Of a stretch of DNA of 64,000 nucleotides, positions 49,695-58,534 are shown piece after piece (the first letter of the stretch is position 1; the number at the start of each line of letters is the position of its first letter). Below the pieces are notes generated by a model that saw only the letters and a list, made by a program, of their open reading frames with translations, did not search any database and had not been told where the DNA came from. Source of the stretch: Actinokineospora alba (GTDB lineage: Bacteria; Actinomycetota; Actinomycetes; Mycobacteriales; Pseudonocardiaceae); contig NZ_SNXU01000001.1 of the NCBI RefSeq assembly GCF_004362515.1, forward strand, positions 3,286,001-3,350,000, in the 5' to 3' direction. The translations under genes and the position numbers were made by a program.

Positions 49695-50050
49695 ACGACT
49701 GACTCCTCTGCAGGGTGCCTGAGGCTCCAGCCCTCGATGGAGAACCCTCAGGCAAGGGTTAAGGAGAACGCCGCCAGTCTTGTTCGCGATCACCAAGGTT
49801 TACAACGGTTAACCGTCCGCGGGTTTTGAACAGTTAATTCCCACTACGAGTTCTTTTCCCACCGCGCAAAGGCTCGGAGCCGGTCCTTTGGGCGAGCGAT
49901 CCGGTGCCGGGTGAGTCAGTATCTACGGGCGAGGCTCGTTCGGTTGATGTTCCCCGATCAGTGGTTGCGGGCCGCGTTGGGCGCTGCGAGCATGCGTGGA
50001 GCCGGAGTTTCAATGGGGAACAAGTCAGACCTTTGCGGAGGGGCTCGGCC
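49695..50050. promoter_or_regulatory. 356-bp divergent region between S8 protease and glutamine synthetase-like gene
   Basis: No gene is recognised. GGTTAACC is a perfect octamer palindrome (49808-49815), and AGGGTTAAGG (49755-49764) and CAGTTAATT (49831-49839) are related AT-rich spots. The GTTAACC-like element also occurs before the 40429 protease (42797). These may be promoter or regulator sites shared by the paralogous proteases. The glutamine synthetase has a GGAGGGG ribosome site at about 50038. Confidence 0.35.
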
Positions 50051-51415
50051 ATGCGCGACACCGAAGGCCTGCTGTCTGTGGCCCGCCTGCGCGAACTCGT
50101 CGAGTCGGGCGAGATCGACACGGTCCTGGTCGCCATGACCGACATGCAGGGCAGGCTGCAGGGCAAGCGGTGCTCGGCCAGGTACTTCCTCAACGAGGTC
50201 CTCGACCACGCCACCGAGGCCTGCAACTACCTGCTGGCCGTGGACGTCGAGATGAACACCGTCGACGGCTACCGGATGTCCTCTTGGGAAACCGGCTACG
50301 GCGACTTCGTGCTCCGGCCCGACCTGGCCACGCTGCGGCTGCTGCCGTGGCACCCGGGCACCGCCTTGGTCCTGGCCGACGTCGACCGCGTCGAAGGCGG
50401 GCCCGTCGCGGTCTCGCCGCGCCAGGTCCTGCGCGCCCAGCTCGCCCGGCTCGCCGACCTCGGCCTCGCCGCGTTCGTCGGCACCGAACTGGAGTTCCTG
50501 GTCTTCGACGACACCTACGAAGACGCGTGGAACAAGGGATACCGGGGTCTGACCCCGGCCAATCAGTACAATGTGGACTATTCGCTGCTGGGCACCGGCC
50601 GGATCGAGCCGCTGCTGCGCGAGATCCGCAACGCGATGACCGGCGCCGGGATGTACGTCGAGTCGGCGAAGGGCGAGTGCAACCCTGGCCAGCATGAGAT
50701 CGCCTTCCGCTACGCCGACGCCCTGACCACCTGCGACAACCACGGCATCTACAAGACGGGGGCGAAGGAAATCGCCGCCCGCCAAGGCAAAAGCCTCACG
50801 TTCATGGCGAAGTACAACGAGCGCGAGGGCAACTCCTGCCACATCCACCTGAGCCTGCGCTCCACCGACGGCGACCCGGTCTTCGCAGGCGACGGACCGC
50901 ACGGGTTCTCCCCGCTGATGGAGCGTTTCCTCGCGGGCCAGCTCGCCTGTCTGCGCGAGCTGACGTACCTCCTCGCGCCGAACATCAACTCCTACAAGCG
51001 GTTCGCGCCCGGCTCGTTCGCGCCGACGGCCATCGCGTGGGGCGGCGACAACCGCACGTGCGCCCTGCGGGTGGTCGGCCACGGCGAGTCGCTTCGGTTC
51101 GAGAACCGGGTTCCCGGCGGCGACGTCAACCCGTATCTCGCGGTGTCCGCGCTGATCGCGGCCGGGCTGCACGGCGTCGAGAACGACCTGACGCTGGAGC
51201 CTGAGTTCACCGGAAACGCCTACGCCTCAGCGAAACCGCGGGTGCCTGGCACGCTGCGGGAGGCGGCGGACCTGTTCGACGACAGCGCCGTGGCCCGGCA
51301 CGCGTTCGGCCACGAGGTCGTCGAGCATTACCTCAACGCCGCCCACGTGGAGCAGGCCGCCTACGACGCGGCGGTCACCGACTGGGAGCGCATCCGTGGC
51401 TTCGAACGGCTCTAG
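50051..51415 (+). CDS. Glutamine synthetase-like gamma-glutamylamine (polyamine/ethanolamine) synthetase
   Basis: A 454-residue type I glutamine-synthetase fold. Visible blocks are VGTELEFLVFDDTY (metal Glu), ESAKGECNPGQHEIAFRYADAL, KTGAKEIAARQGKSLTFMAKY, NSCHIHLSLR, APNINSYKRF, and the terminal ENRVPGGDVNPYLAVSALIAAGLHG. The active-site substrate loop differs from canonical GlnA, as in the PuuA, GlnA3 and GlnA4 subfamilies that glutamylate polyamines or ethanolamine. The next four genes (amidase-type hydrolase, ALDH, SDR, FadR regulator) support amine catabolism rather than nitrogen assimilation. Exact amine unknown. Confidence 0.85.
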   Translation: MRDTEGLLSVARLRELVESGEIDTVLVAMTDMQGRLQGKRCSARYFLNEVLDHATEACNYLLAVDVEMNTVDGYRMSSWETGYGDFVLRPDLATLRLLPWHPGTALVLADVDRVEGGPVAVSPRQVLRAQLARLADLGLAAFVGTELEFLVFDDTYEDAWNKGYRGLTPANQYNVDYSLLGTGRIEPLLREIRNAMTGAGMYVESAKGECNPGQHEIAFRYADALTTCDNHGIYKTGAKEIAARQGKSLTFMAKYNEREGNSCHIHLSLRSTDGDPVFAGDGPHGFSPLMERFLAGQLACLRELTYLLAPNINSYKRFAPGSFAPTAIAWGGDNRTCALRVVGHGESLRFENRVPGGDVNPYLAVSALIAAGLHGVENDLTLEPEFTGNAYASAKPRVPGTLREAADLFDDSAVARHAFGHEVVEHYLNAAHVEQAAYDAAVTDWERIRGFERL

Positions 51416-52148
51416 GGCCCGCGGCCCTAGGCCTCCGGTCATCGGCATCACCACCTACCTGGAGCACTCGGCTTTCGGCATCTGGGAGACCGAGGCAGTT
51501 GTCCTGCACCGCAGCTACGTCGAGTCGGTGCGCGCGGCCGGGGGCAACGCCGTGCTGCTGCCACCGCTGGGCGACTGGCGCGCGGAGACCGTCGGCTGGC
51601 TCGACGGGCTGGTCCTCTCCGGCGGCGCCGACATCGAATCCACCCGCTACGGCCAGGACCCGCACCCGACCACGGGCACCCCGCAGCCCACCCGCGACGA
51701 GGCCGAGTTCGCCCTGCTCGCCGCCGCGCGCGAACTCGACCTGCCGGTGCTCGCGGTGTGTCGGGGAATGCAGCTCCTCAACGTGGCCCTCGGCGGCACC
51801 CTGCACCAGCACACCCCCGAGCAGGTCGCGAACACCGACCACCAGCCCGCGATCGCCCGGTTCGGCAAGAACGACGTCACCATCCGCCGCGGCAGCCGCC
51901 TGGCGGGCATCCTCGGCCGGGCGGTCACCGTGCAGTGCCACCACCACCAGTCGCTCGACCGGGTCGGCGAGGGCCTCGCCGTGGTCGCGACCGCCGCGGA
52001 CGGCACGGTCGAGGCGGTCGAGCTGCCCGGCGCGCGGTTCATCATCGGCGTGCAGTCCCACCCCGAGCAGAACATCGAAGACAGCCGCCTGTTCGCGGCA
52101 CTGGTCGACGCCGCCAAGCGGCGCAGAGAGGATCTGGAGCGAGAGTGA
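51396..52148 (+). CDS. Gamma-glutamyl-GABA-type hydrolase (PuuD-like, class I amidotransferase fold)
   Basis: A 250-residue enzyme. Nucleophile Cys in VLAVCRGMQLLNVALGG, His and Glu in IIGVQSHPEQNIED, and GLVLSGGADIESTRY are hallmark blocks of peptidase C26. It overlaps the glutamine synthetase-like gene by 20 bp. In the Puu pathway, PuuD releases the glutamate from gamma-glutamyl-aminobutyrate; here it would free an acid formed by the ALDH. The start is a GTG inside the upstream gene. Confidence 0.9.
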   Translation: MASNGSRARGPRPPVIGITTYLEHSAFGIWETEAVVLHRSYVESVRAAGGNAVLLPPLGDWRAETVGWLDGLVLSGGADIESTRYGQDPHPTTGTPQPTRDEAEFALLAAARELDLPVLAVCRGMQLLNVALGGTLHQHTPEQVANTDHQPAIARFGKNDVTIRRGSRLAGILGRAVTVQCHHHQSLDRVGEGLAVVATAADGTVEAVELPGARFIIGVQSHPEQNIEDSRLFAALVDAAKRRREDLERE

Positions 52149-53512
52149 CCGCGTACGAGGTGATCAACCCGGCGACCGCCGAGCGGGTGGAGACGGTCCA
52201 CCTGCTCGGTGTCGACGAGACCGACGCCGCCATCGGCCGCGCGGCCAAGGCGTTCCCGGCCTGGCGGGCGGTCGCGCCGGGAGACCGGGCGCGGCTGCTG
52301 CGTCGCTTCGCCGACGCGGTCGACGCCGACCTGGAGAACCTGGCCCGCCTCGAGGTGCTCAACGCCGGGCACACGATCGGCAACGCCCGCTGGGAGGCGG
52401 GCAACGTCCGCGACGTGCTGCACTACTACGCGGCCGCGCCGGAACGGCTGTTCGGCAGGCAGATCCCGGTGCCGGGCGGGGTGAACCTCACCTTCGCCGA
52501 GCCGCTGGGTGTGGTCGGGGTGATCGTGCCGTGGAACTTCCCGATGCCGATCGCGTCGTGGGGTTTCGCGCCCGCGCTCGCGGCGGGCAATACCGTTGTC
52601 CTCAAGCCCGCGGAGCTGACGCCGCTGACCGCGGCGCGGTTGGCGGAGTTGGCGTATCAGGCGGGGATTCCTGAGGACGTGTTCCAGGTGTTGCCCGGCA
52701 AGGGTTCGGTGGTCGGGCAGCGGTTCGTCACGCATCCGTTGGTGCGCAAGGTGGTCTTCACCGGGTCCACAGAGGTCGGCAAGCAGATCATGGCGGGCTG
52801 CGCGGGCCAGGTGAAGCGGGTGACCCTGGAACTGGGCGGCAACAACGCGAACATCGTCTTCGCCGACGCCGACCTGGAGAAGGCCGCGGTGACGGCGCCG
52901 TACGCGGTGTTCGACAACGCGGGTCAGGACTGCTGCGCGCGCTCGCGGATTCTGGTGCAGCGCAAGGTGTACGACAAGTTCCTCGGCTTCTTCGAGAAAG
53001 CCGTCAAGGGGGTCGTCGTCGGCGACCCGGGCGCGGAGGCGACGGAGATGGGACCACTCATCTCGGCGGCCCACCGCGAGCGAGTCGAGTCCTATGTGGA
53101 CGATGCGGACGTGGCGTTTCGTGGCAGTGCGCCCGAGGGCCCGGGATTCTGGTACCCGCCCACGGTGCTGGCGCCCATCGACCCGGACCACCGGGCGGTC
53201 ACCGACGAGGTGTTCGGGCCGGTCGTCGCCGTCCTGCCGTTCGACGACGAAGCCGACGCCGTGCGGCTGGCCAACGACACCGAATACGGCCTGTCCGGCT
53301 CGATCTGGACCCGCGACGTCGGACGCGCGCTGCGGGTCTCACGTGGGGTCGAGGCGGGCAACCTGTCGGTGAACTCGCACTCGTCGGTGCGCTACTGGAC
53401 GCCGTTCGGCGGCTTCAAGCAGTCCGGCTTCGGCCGCGAACTCGGGCCCGACGCCCTGGCATCCTTCACCGACACCAAGAACGTTTTCCTGAGCACGGAA
53501 GGGACTTCATGA
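52145..53512 (+). CDS. Aldehyde dehydrogenase (PuuC/gamma-glutamyl-aminobutyraldehyde type)
   Basis: A 455-residue NAD(P)-dependent ALDH. The GTG overlaps the preceding stop (GTGA). FTGSTEVGKQIM, general-base Glu in TLELGGNNANIVF, and catalytic Cys in NAGQDCCARSRILV are present. VEAGNLSVNSHSSVRYWTPFGGFKQSGFGREL is the terminal signature. In the operon it would oxidise a gamma-glutamylated aminoaldehyde. Confidence 0.93.
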   Translation: MTAYEVINPATAERVETVHLLGVDETDAAIGRAAKAFPAWRAVAPGDRARLLRRFADAVDADLENLARLEVLNAGHTIGNARWEAGNVRDVLHYYAAAPERLFGRQIPVPGGVNLTFAEPLGVVGVIVPWNFPMPIASWGFAPALAAGNTVVLKPAELTPLTAARLAELAYQAGIPEDVFQVLPGKGSVVGQRFVTHPLVRKVVFTGSTEVGKQIMAGCAGQVKRVTLELGGNNANIVFADADLEKAAVTAPYAVFDNAGQDCCARSRILVQRKVYDKFLGFFEKAVKGVVVGDPGAEATEMGPLISAAHRERVESYVDDADVAFRGSAPEGPGFWYPPTVLAPIDPDHRAVTDEVFGPVVAVLPFDDEADAVRLANDTEYGLSGSIWTRDVGRALRVSRGVEAGNLSVNSHSSVRYWTPFGGFKQSGFGRELGPDALASFTDTKNVFLSTEGTS

Positions 53513-54276
53513 GCAAGCGTCTTGAGGGCCGGGTCGCGGTCGTCACCGGCGGGGCCAGCGGGATCGGCCTGGCGTCGGTGCGCAGGCTGGCGGCCGAAGG
53601 GGCCCGCGTGGTGGTGGCCGACATCGACCCGGACACCGGCAAGGCCGCCGCCGAGGAGGTCGACGGGCTGTTCGTCCGGACCGACGTCACCAGCGAGTCC
53701 GACGTCGAGGCGCTGTTCGCGACCGCTGTCACCACCTACGGCTCGCTCGACATCGCGTTCAACAACGCCGGCATCTCCCCGCCCGACGACGACTCGATCC
53801 TCACCACCGGCCTCGACGCCTGGCAGCGGGTGCAGGACGTCAACCTGACGTCGGTGTACCTGTGCTGCAAGCACGCGATCGGGCACATGCGCGCGCAGGG
53901 CAAGGGGTCGGTCATCAACACCGCGTCGTTCGTCGCGGTGATGGGCGCGGCCACCTCGCAGATCTCCTACACCGCGTCCAAGGGCGGGGTGCTGGCGATG
54001 AGCCGGGAGTTGGGTGTGCAGTTCGCCCGCGAGGGGATCCGGGTCAACGCTCTGTGTCCGGGTCCGGTGAACACGCCGCTGCTGCAGGAGCTGTTCGCCA
54101 AGGACCCGGAGCGCGCGGCCCGGCGGCTCGTGCACATCCCGATGGGCCGCTTCGCCGAGCCCGAGGAGATCGCCGCCGCCGTGGCTTTCCTGGCCAGCGA
54201 CGACTCGTCGTTCATGACCGCGTCGTCGTTCCTGGTCGACGGCGGTATCTCCGGCGCCTATGTCACTCCCCTCTGA
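53509..54276 (+). CDS. Short-chain dehydrogenase/reductase (classical SDR)
   Basis: A 255-residue Rossmann enzyme. TGGASGIG (NAD-binding, with Asp in VVADIDP favouring NAD), NNAG, catalytic Ser and Tyr-Lys in ISYTASKGGVLAMS, and C-terminal FLVDGGISGAYV are present. It overlaps the ALDH by 4 bp. It may oxidise an amino-alcohol-derived or hydroxyalkyl intermediate before the ALDH step. Confidence 0.92.
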   Translation: MSKRLEGRVAVVTGGASGIGLASVRRLAAEGARVVVADIDPDTGKAAAEEVDGLFVRTDVTSESDVEALFATAVTTYGSLDIAFNNAGISPPDDDSILTTGLDAWQRVQDVNLTSVYLCCKHAIGHMRAQGKGSVINTASFVAVMGAATSQISYTASKGGVLAMSRELGVQFAREGIRVNALCPGPVNTPLLQELFAKDPERAARRLVHIPMGRFAEPEEIAAAVAFLASDDSSFMTASSFLVDGGISGAYVTPL

Positions 54277-54982
54277 GGACCGCCTCTCCGACGCGCTGCT
54301 GCGGCCGGTCCGCACGGGCAACGCGTTCGAGGAGACGATGGAGCGGATGCTGCAGGCCATCCGCCTGGGCGTCATCGGCCCGGGCGGACGGCTGCCGCCC
54401 GAACGCGAGCTGTCCGCCCGACTGCGCGTGAGCCGCGTGACCCTGCGCGAGGCGCTTCGGGTGCTGCACGAATCGGGCTACGTCGAAAGCAGGCGGGGAC
54501 GGTACGGCGGCACGTTCGTCAGCGCGGTGCTGCCCGCGAAGGCCCCGGCCGACCCGCCCGCCGGGGTCGCCGCCGAACTGGAGGACGCGCTCACCTTGCG
54601 CTGGGCCCTGGAGACCGGCGCCGCCGAAGCGGCCGCGGGCCGGGCGCTCAGCGGTGCGGACCGCCGCGACCTGTGCGCCCGCCTCGACGACTGCGCGACG
54701 GCCGGACTGGGGGAGTACCGGCGCAAGGACTCCCGGCTGCACCTGGCCGTCGCCGAGGCGGCCGCGTCACCGTCGCTGACCTCGGCGGTCGCCGACGCGC
54801 GCACCCGACTCAACGCCCTGCTCGACACGATCCCGCTGATCACGCCCAACATCGAGCACTCGGAACACCAACACCGAGCCATCATCGACGCCATCCTGCG
54901 TGGTGATCCCCCGGGCGCCAGGGCGGCGATGGCCGAACACCTGGAGGGCACCGCGTCGCTGCTGCGGGGCTTCCTGTCCTGA
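54260..54982 (+). CDS. GntR-family (FadR subfamily) transcriptional regulator
   Basis: A 240-residue regulator overlapping the SDR by 17 bp. The N-terminal winged helix is LPPERELSARLRVSRVTLREALRVLHESGYVESRRGRYGGTFV. The FCD-like helical ligand domain has ALETGAAEAAAGRAL, RLHLAVAEAAASP and SEHQHRAIIDAILRGD with metal-binding residues. As the last gene of the amine operon it probably represses it until the substrate or a product is present (inference). Confidence 0.92.
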   Translation: MSLPSEDRLSDALLRPVRTGNAFEETMERMLQAIRLGVIGPGGRLPPERELSARLRVSRVTLREALRVLHESGYVESRRGRYGGTFVSAVLPAKAPADPPAGVAAELEDALTLRWALETGAAEAAAGRALSGADRRDLCARLDDCATAGLGEYRRKDSRLHLAVAEAAASPSLTSAVADARTRLNALLDTIPLITPNIEHSEHQHRAIIDAILRGDPPGARAAMAEHLEGTASLLRGFLS

Positions 54983-55038
54983 TACCCGCCACCCTCGGCC
55001 TGCCGGTGTCCTAACCTCGTGGGGAGACGGCGGCGCGG

Positions 55039-57627
55039 ATGCGAGGTAAACAGGTGCACGGAGACCGAGGACAACAGCCTCGGCCACGACCGGCGGACGA
55101 CCACACGATGGTCATCCAGCCGGTACGCCCGCCCGCCCGCACCCGCTCGTCCACCCCCGACACGCCGGCCCGTCCACCGGCCGACGACCCATCCCGACCA
55201 TCGGCGCCCGCGGGGGATGCCGGCGCCCGGTCGGCGCGTGATCGGGAGCCTTGGCCAGCGCCTGCGGAGGGCAACGGCTGGTCGGAGCATGATCGGGCGC
55301 CGTTGCCAGCGGGGGATGTCGGCACCAGGTCGGCGCGTGATCGGGAGGCTTGGCCGGCGGGGGATGCCGGCGCCCGGTCGGCGCATGACGGGGAGGCTTG
55401 GCCTGCACCGCCGCCTGCGGCGGATGCCGGCGCCGGGTCGACACATGACCGGGAGGCTTGGCCACCGCCGGTGGGGGATGCCGGCGCCCGGTCGGCGCAA
55501 GATCGGGACGCTTGGCCATCACCACCCGCGGCGGATGCCAATGGCTGGTCGGGGCATGATCGGGAGGCTTGGCCGCCTGTCACGCCTGCCGGGGTGGTGA
55601 GTGGTTCGGCTGGGTCTGACGAGTGGTCGCCGGTGGATCCGCCTGCTCGCCCAGCGGGTCGCCGCCGGGCGCTTGAGCCTGACCAGCCGCAGCAGGTCGA
55701 TCGTTCGGTGGGCCCGCCTGCCTGGCCCGCGGCCGACCCGTCCGACCGCCCGCCCGCTGACGCCGTCCCCTGGCAGGCACCCGAAGCCCCGGCCCGACCC
55801 CGATTCGACGGTGCCCACCCCCCAGCCGACTCCGCGGCCTGGCACGCGCCCGCCGAGCCGTCCCCCTGGTCACCCGGCGCACCGGACGGAGTCACCCCGC
55901 AGACGTCGGGCGGCCCTCGCGTACCGCCGGTCTCCCCGCACGCGGGCGAGCCCGTCCACCCACCGGCCCAGCCGCCGACGGCCTATGTCCGCTCCGCGGG
56001 CCTGGGTGCGTTCGGTCGCCCCGAGGGTTCTGAGCCCGTCCGGCCTGCCGGCCCTGCGTACTCCGGCGACCATGGTCGTCCCGCGAACGGTGTCCCTGGT
56101 GAGCCCGCCCGGTCTGCCGGCGCTGGGTACTCGGGCGAGCATGGTCGTCCCGCGAACGGTGTCCCTGGTGAGCCCGTCCGGCCCACCGGCCCCGCATATC
56201 CCGGCGACCATGGTCGCCCCGCGAACGCTGCCCCTGGTGAGCCCATCCGGCCTACCGGCCCCGCGTACGCCGGCGAGCAGGGTTCGCCTGTCCCGGGTGA
56301 GCCCGTCCGGCCCACCGCCCCCACGTACCCCGGCGAGCACGGTCGCCCCGCCAATGCCCTCCCAGTCGAGCCTGGTCGGTCAGTCAGCCCGCCTGCCGCG
56401 GGTGCGCATGGCAGCCTCGCTGATCGGCTCATGGGTGAGCCGACCCCGGATGCCCATGGTCGCCTCGCTGAGCCACTCCGCGGGGAGCGCCCGCCGCCGC
56501 CGGGTGGGCTGATCCCTGGTGAGCAAGGCCGCCCCTTGAACCCCGGCGGCCGCCCCTTGTTCTCAGGTGAGCACGGCCGCCCCATCGACCCACTCCCCGG
56601 TGAGCACGGCCGCCCCCCGCGAGCCGGTGAGCCTGGTCACCCTCCGGGCGCCCAGGTCCGGCACCCGGCTCCCGGGCGCCCTCTGGGCCCCCCACCGCCC
56701 CCGCGGGTCAACCCGGACGCGCCGACGGAGTACATCCCCTCCCTGGATGACGACTACGACTACGACGAGTACGACGACTACGAGGACGACGACTACTACG
56801 ACGACGAGCCCGAGCCCCGCCCCAAGATCACTCCGGGGCTGCTGGCCGTGCGCTCCATCGGCGAGTTGCTCATCACCGCCGGGATGGTCGTGCTGCTGTT
56901 CGTCGTCTACGAGGTGTGGATCACCGACCTGATCTCCGCGGGCAAGCAGAACGACGTCACCAGCGCCCTCGAAGAGGACTGGAAGAAACCCGCCGAACCC
57001 GAACGCACCGAGCACTTCACGTTCGCCGAAGGCCAGGGCATCGCCAGGCTCTACATCCCCGCCCTCGGCTCCGACTACAAGTTCACCATCGTCGAGGGGA
57101 CCTCGGAGGCCAACCTCGAGGTCGGCCCCGGTCACTACAAGCAGTCCGCCGCCCCCGGCGCGCCCGGCAACTTCGGCGTCGCGGGCCACCGGGTCGGCAA
57201 AGGGGCGCCCTTCAACGACCTCGACCTGCTCCAGTCCTGCGACGCGATGATCGTCGAGACCCGCGGCAACTGGTACATCTACCGGATGCTGCCCACGGTC
57301 GAGGACGCCAAGAACTGGGCCCAGGCAGGCACCGACCCGTTCTGCGCGGGCGGCCCCGGGTCGGCCAAGGTCGAGCCGCTGACCGGCGAGTACGCCGCCA
57401 CCATCGGCCGCCGCATCGTCACCCCGCGCGACTCCGCGGTGGTCGCCCCCGTGCCGGGCAATCTCGCATCCAAGACGCCTCCGGAGCAGCGGCAGAAGCT
57501 GATCACCCTGACCACCTGCCACCCCAAGTTCTCCAACCGGCAGCGGATGATCCTGCACGGCGTCCTGGTCCGCGTGCACCCCAAGTCCGACCCGGCCCTA
57601 CCCCCGGAACTCCGCGAATCCCGCTGA
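55039..57627 (+). CDS. Class E sortase with a very long repeat-rich N-terminal region
   Basis: An 862-residue protein. Residues about 1-565 are Pro/Gly/Ala-rich and low complexity with two repeat arrays. A Tyr/Asp-rich segment (about 570-593) follows, then one transmembrane helix (SIGELLITAGMVVLLFVVYEVW, about 612-633). The last 230 residues are a class E sortase domain: VAGHRVGKGAPFNDL (catalytic His), LITLTTCHPKF (catalytic Cys), and NRQRMILHGVL (Arg). Sortases attach surface proteins to peptidoglycan, here probably recognising LAXTG-type motifs. Topology puts the repeat region in the cytoplasm. GTG 55054 with GAGG upstream is an equally good start. Confidence 0.88.
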   Translation: MRGKQVHGDRGQQPRPRPADDHTMVIQPVRPPARTRSSTPDTPARPPADDPSRPSAPAGDAGARSARDREPWPAPAEGNGWSEHDRAPLPAGDVGTRSARDREAWPAGDAGARSAHDGEAWPAPPPAADAGAGSTHDREAWPPPVGDAGARSAQDRDAWPSPPAADANGWSGHDREAWPPVTPAGVVSGSAGSDEWSPVDPPARPAGRRRALEPDQPQQVDRSVGPPAWPAADPSDRPPADAVPWQAPEAPARPRFDGAHPPADSAAWHAPAEPSPWSPGAPDGVTPQTSGGPRVPPVSPHAGEPVHPPAQPPTAYVRSAGLGAFGRPEGSEPVRPAGPAYSGDHGRPANGVPGEPARSAGAGYSGEHGRPANGVPGEPVRPTGPAYPGDHGRPANAAPGEPIRPTGPAYAGEQGSPVPGEPVRPTAPTYPGEHGRPANALPVEPGRSVSPPAAGAHGSLADRLMGEPTPDAHGRLAEPLRGERPPPPGGLIPGEQGRPLNPGGRPLFSGEHGRPIDPLPGEHGRPPRAGEPGHPPGAQVRHPAPGRPLGPPPPPRVNPDAPTEYIPSLDDDYDYDEYDDYEDDDYYDDEPEPRPKITPGLLAVRSIGELLITAGMVVLLFVVYEVWITDLISAGKQNDVTSALEEDWKKPAEPERTEHFTFAEGQGIARLYIPALGSDYKFTIVEGTSEANLEVGPGHYKQSAAPGAPGNFGVAGHRVGKGAPFNDLDLLQSCDAMIVETRGNWYIYRMLPTVEDAKNWAQAGTDPFCAGGPGSAKVEPLTGEYAATIGRRIVTPRDSAVVAPVPGNLASKTPPEQRQKLITLTTCHPKFSNRQRMILHGVLVRVHPKSDPALPPELRESR
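55209..55575 (+). repeat. Tandem repeat array 1 in sortase N-terminus
   Basis: About seven imperfect units of about 50 nt, encoding GDAGARSARDREAWPxP with variants (GNGWSEHDRAPLP, ADANGWSGHDREAWPP). The nucleotide copies are close, indicating recent expansion or gene conversion. Confidence 0.85.
56026..56643 (+). repeat. Tandem repeat array 2 in sortase N-terminus
   Basis: Units of about 66-72 nt encoding GEPVRPTGPAYPGDHGRPANxxP repeat about six times, then decay into GEHGRP-containing segments. This second, unrelated array lies in the same predicted cytoplasmic region. Confidence 0.85.
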
Positions 57628-57678
57628 CCCTTCCCGACACCGAAGGTGGGACTCGCGCGGTGGTGTGAGACTGGGGCC

Positions 57679-58371
57679 ATGACTTCGACGGCGTTGATCA
57701 CCGGGGGCACCGGTGGGCTGGGCTCGGCAGTGACGAACGCGTTCCTCGGCGCCGGATGGCGGGTCGTGGTGCCCTGGGTGGTGGAGGCCGAACTGGGCAG
57801 GCTCGGCACCCATGACCGGCTCGAACTCGTCCGCGCCGACCTCTTCGACCAGGCCGACGTGGCCGCGTGCGCCGAACGCGCGGCGGCCGACACGCACGCG
57901 CCGCTCGCCGCGGTGGTGAACCTTGTCGGTGGGTTCGCGATGGGCGGGCGGCTGCACGAGACCCCGATCGACGACTTCGACCGGATGCTGCGGCTCAACC
58001 TGCGGCCCACGTACCTGGTCACCCAGGCCGCGCTGCCACACCTGATCGCCGCGGGCGGCGGCTCCGTCGTGTGTGTCTCGGCGCGGGCGGCGGCGAACCC
58101 GTTTCCCGGTGCGTCCGGCTACATCACGGCGAAGGCGGCGGTGTCCGGACTGGTCGGGGCGCTGGCCGCGGAGTACGGCCGAGACGGTGTCCGGGTCAAC
58201 GCGATCATGCCCGGGGTGATCGACACCCCGGCGAACCGCGCGGACCAGCCCGACGCCGACCGGTCCGGCTGGGTCCGCCCGGAGAAGATCGCCGAGACGA
58301 TCCTGTTCCTCTGTGGACACAACGGATCCGCGGTCTCGGGCGGGGTGATCCCGGTCGCGGGCACGGGCTGA
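57679..58371 (+). CDS. Short-chain dehydrogenase/reductase
   Basis: A 230-residue SDR: TGGTGGLGSAV at the N-terminus, NLVGGFAMGG in place of NNAG, catalytic SxxYxxxK in GASGYITAKAAVSGL, and GGVIPVAGTG at the end. An upstream GTG start is possible at 57646. NAD(H) specificity is unclear. It follows the sortase by 51 bp but with no evident functional link. Confidence 0.88.
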   Translation: MTSTALITGGTGGLGSAVTNAFLGAGWRVVVPWVVEAELGRLGTHDRLELVRADLFDQADVAACAERAAADTHAPLAAVVNLVGGFAMGGRLHETPIDDFDRMLRLNLRPTYLVTQAALPHLIAAGGGSVVCVSARAAANPFPGASGYITAKAAVSGLVGALAAEYGRDGVRVNAIMPGVIDTPANRADQPDADRSGWVRPEKIAETILFLCGHNGSAVSGGVIPVAGTG

Positions 58372-58534
58372 TCGGCTGACACATCGTGTGCCCGCACGGG
58401 ACCTTGATCGCAAGATCGGGTGGTCGCGTTACCGAAGTTCACCTGAAAAGCCCAAATGTGGATCTACCCCTTGTCACCGCCACCAGTTGAGCCGTAAACC
58501 AAACACCTCTACTGGGTTAGCGGGCGGAGGACAC

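Noticed and set aside
55209..55575. Regular repeats of about 50 nt that could suggest a CRISPR array
   Set aside because: Units are contiguous with no unique spacers, stay in one reading frame and encode a Pro/Asp-rich protein.
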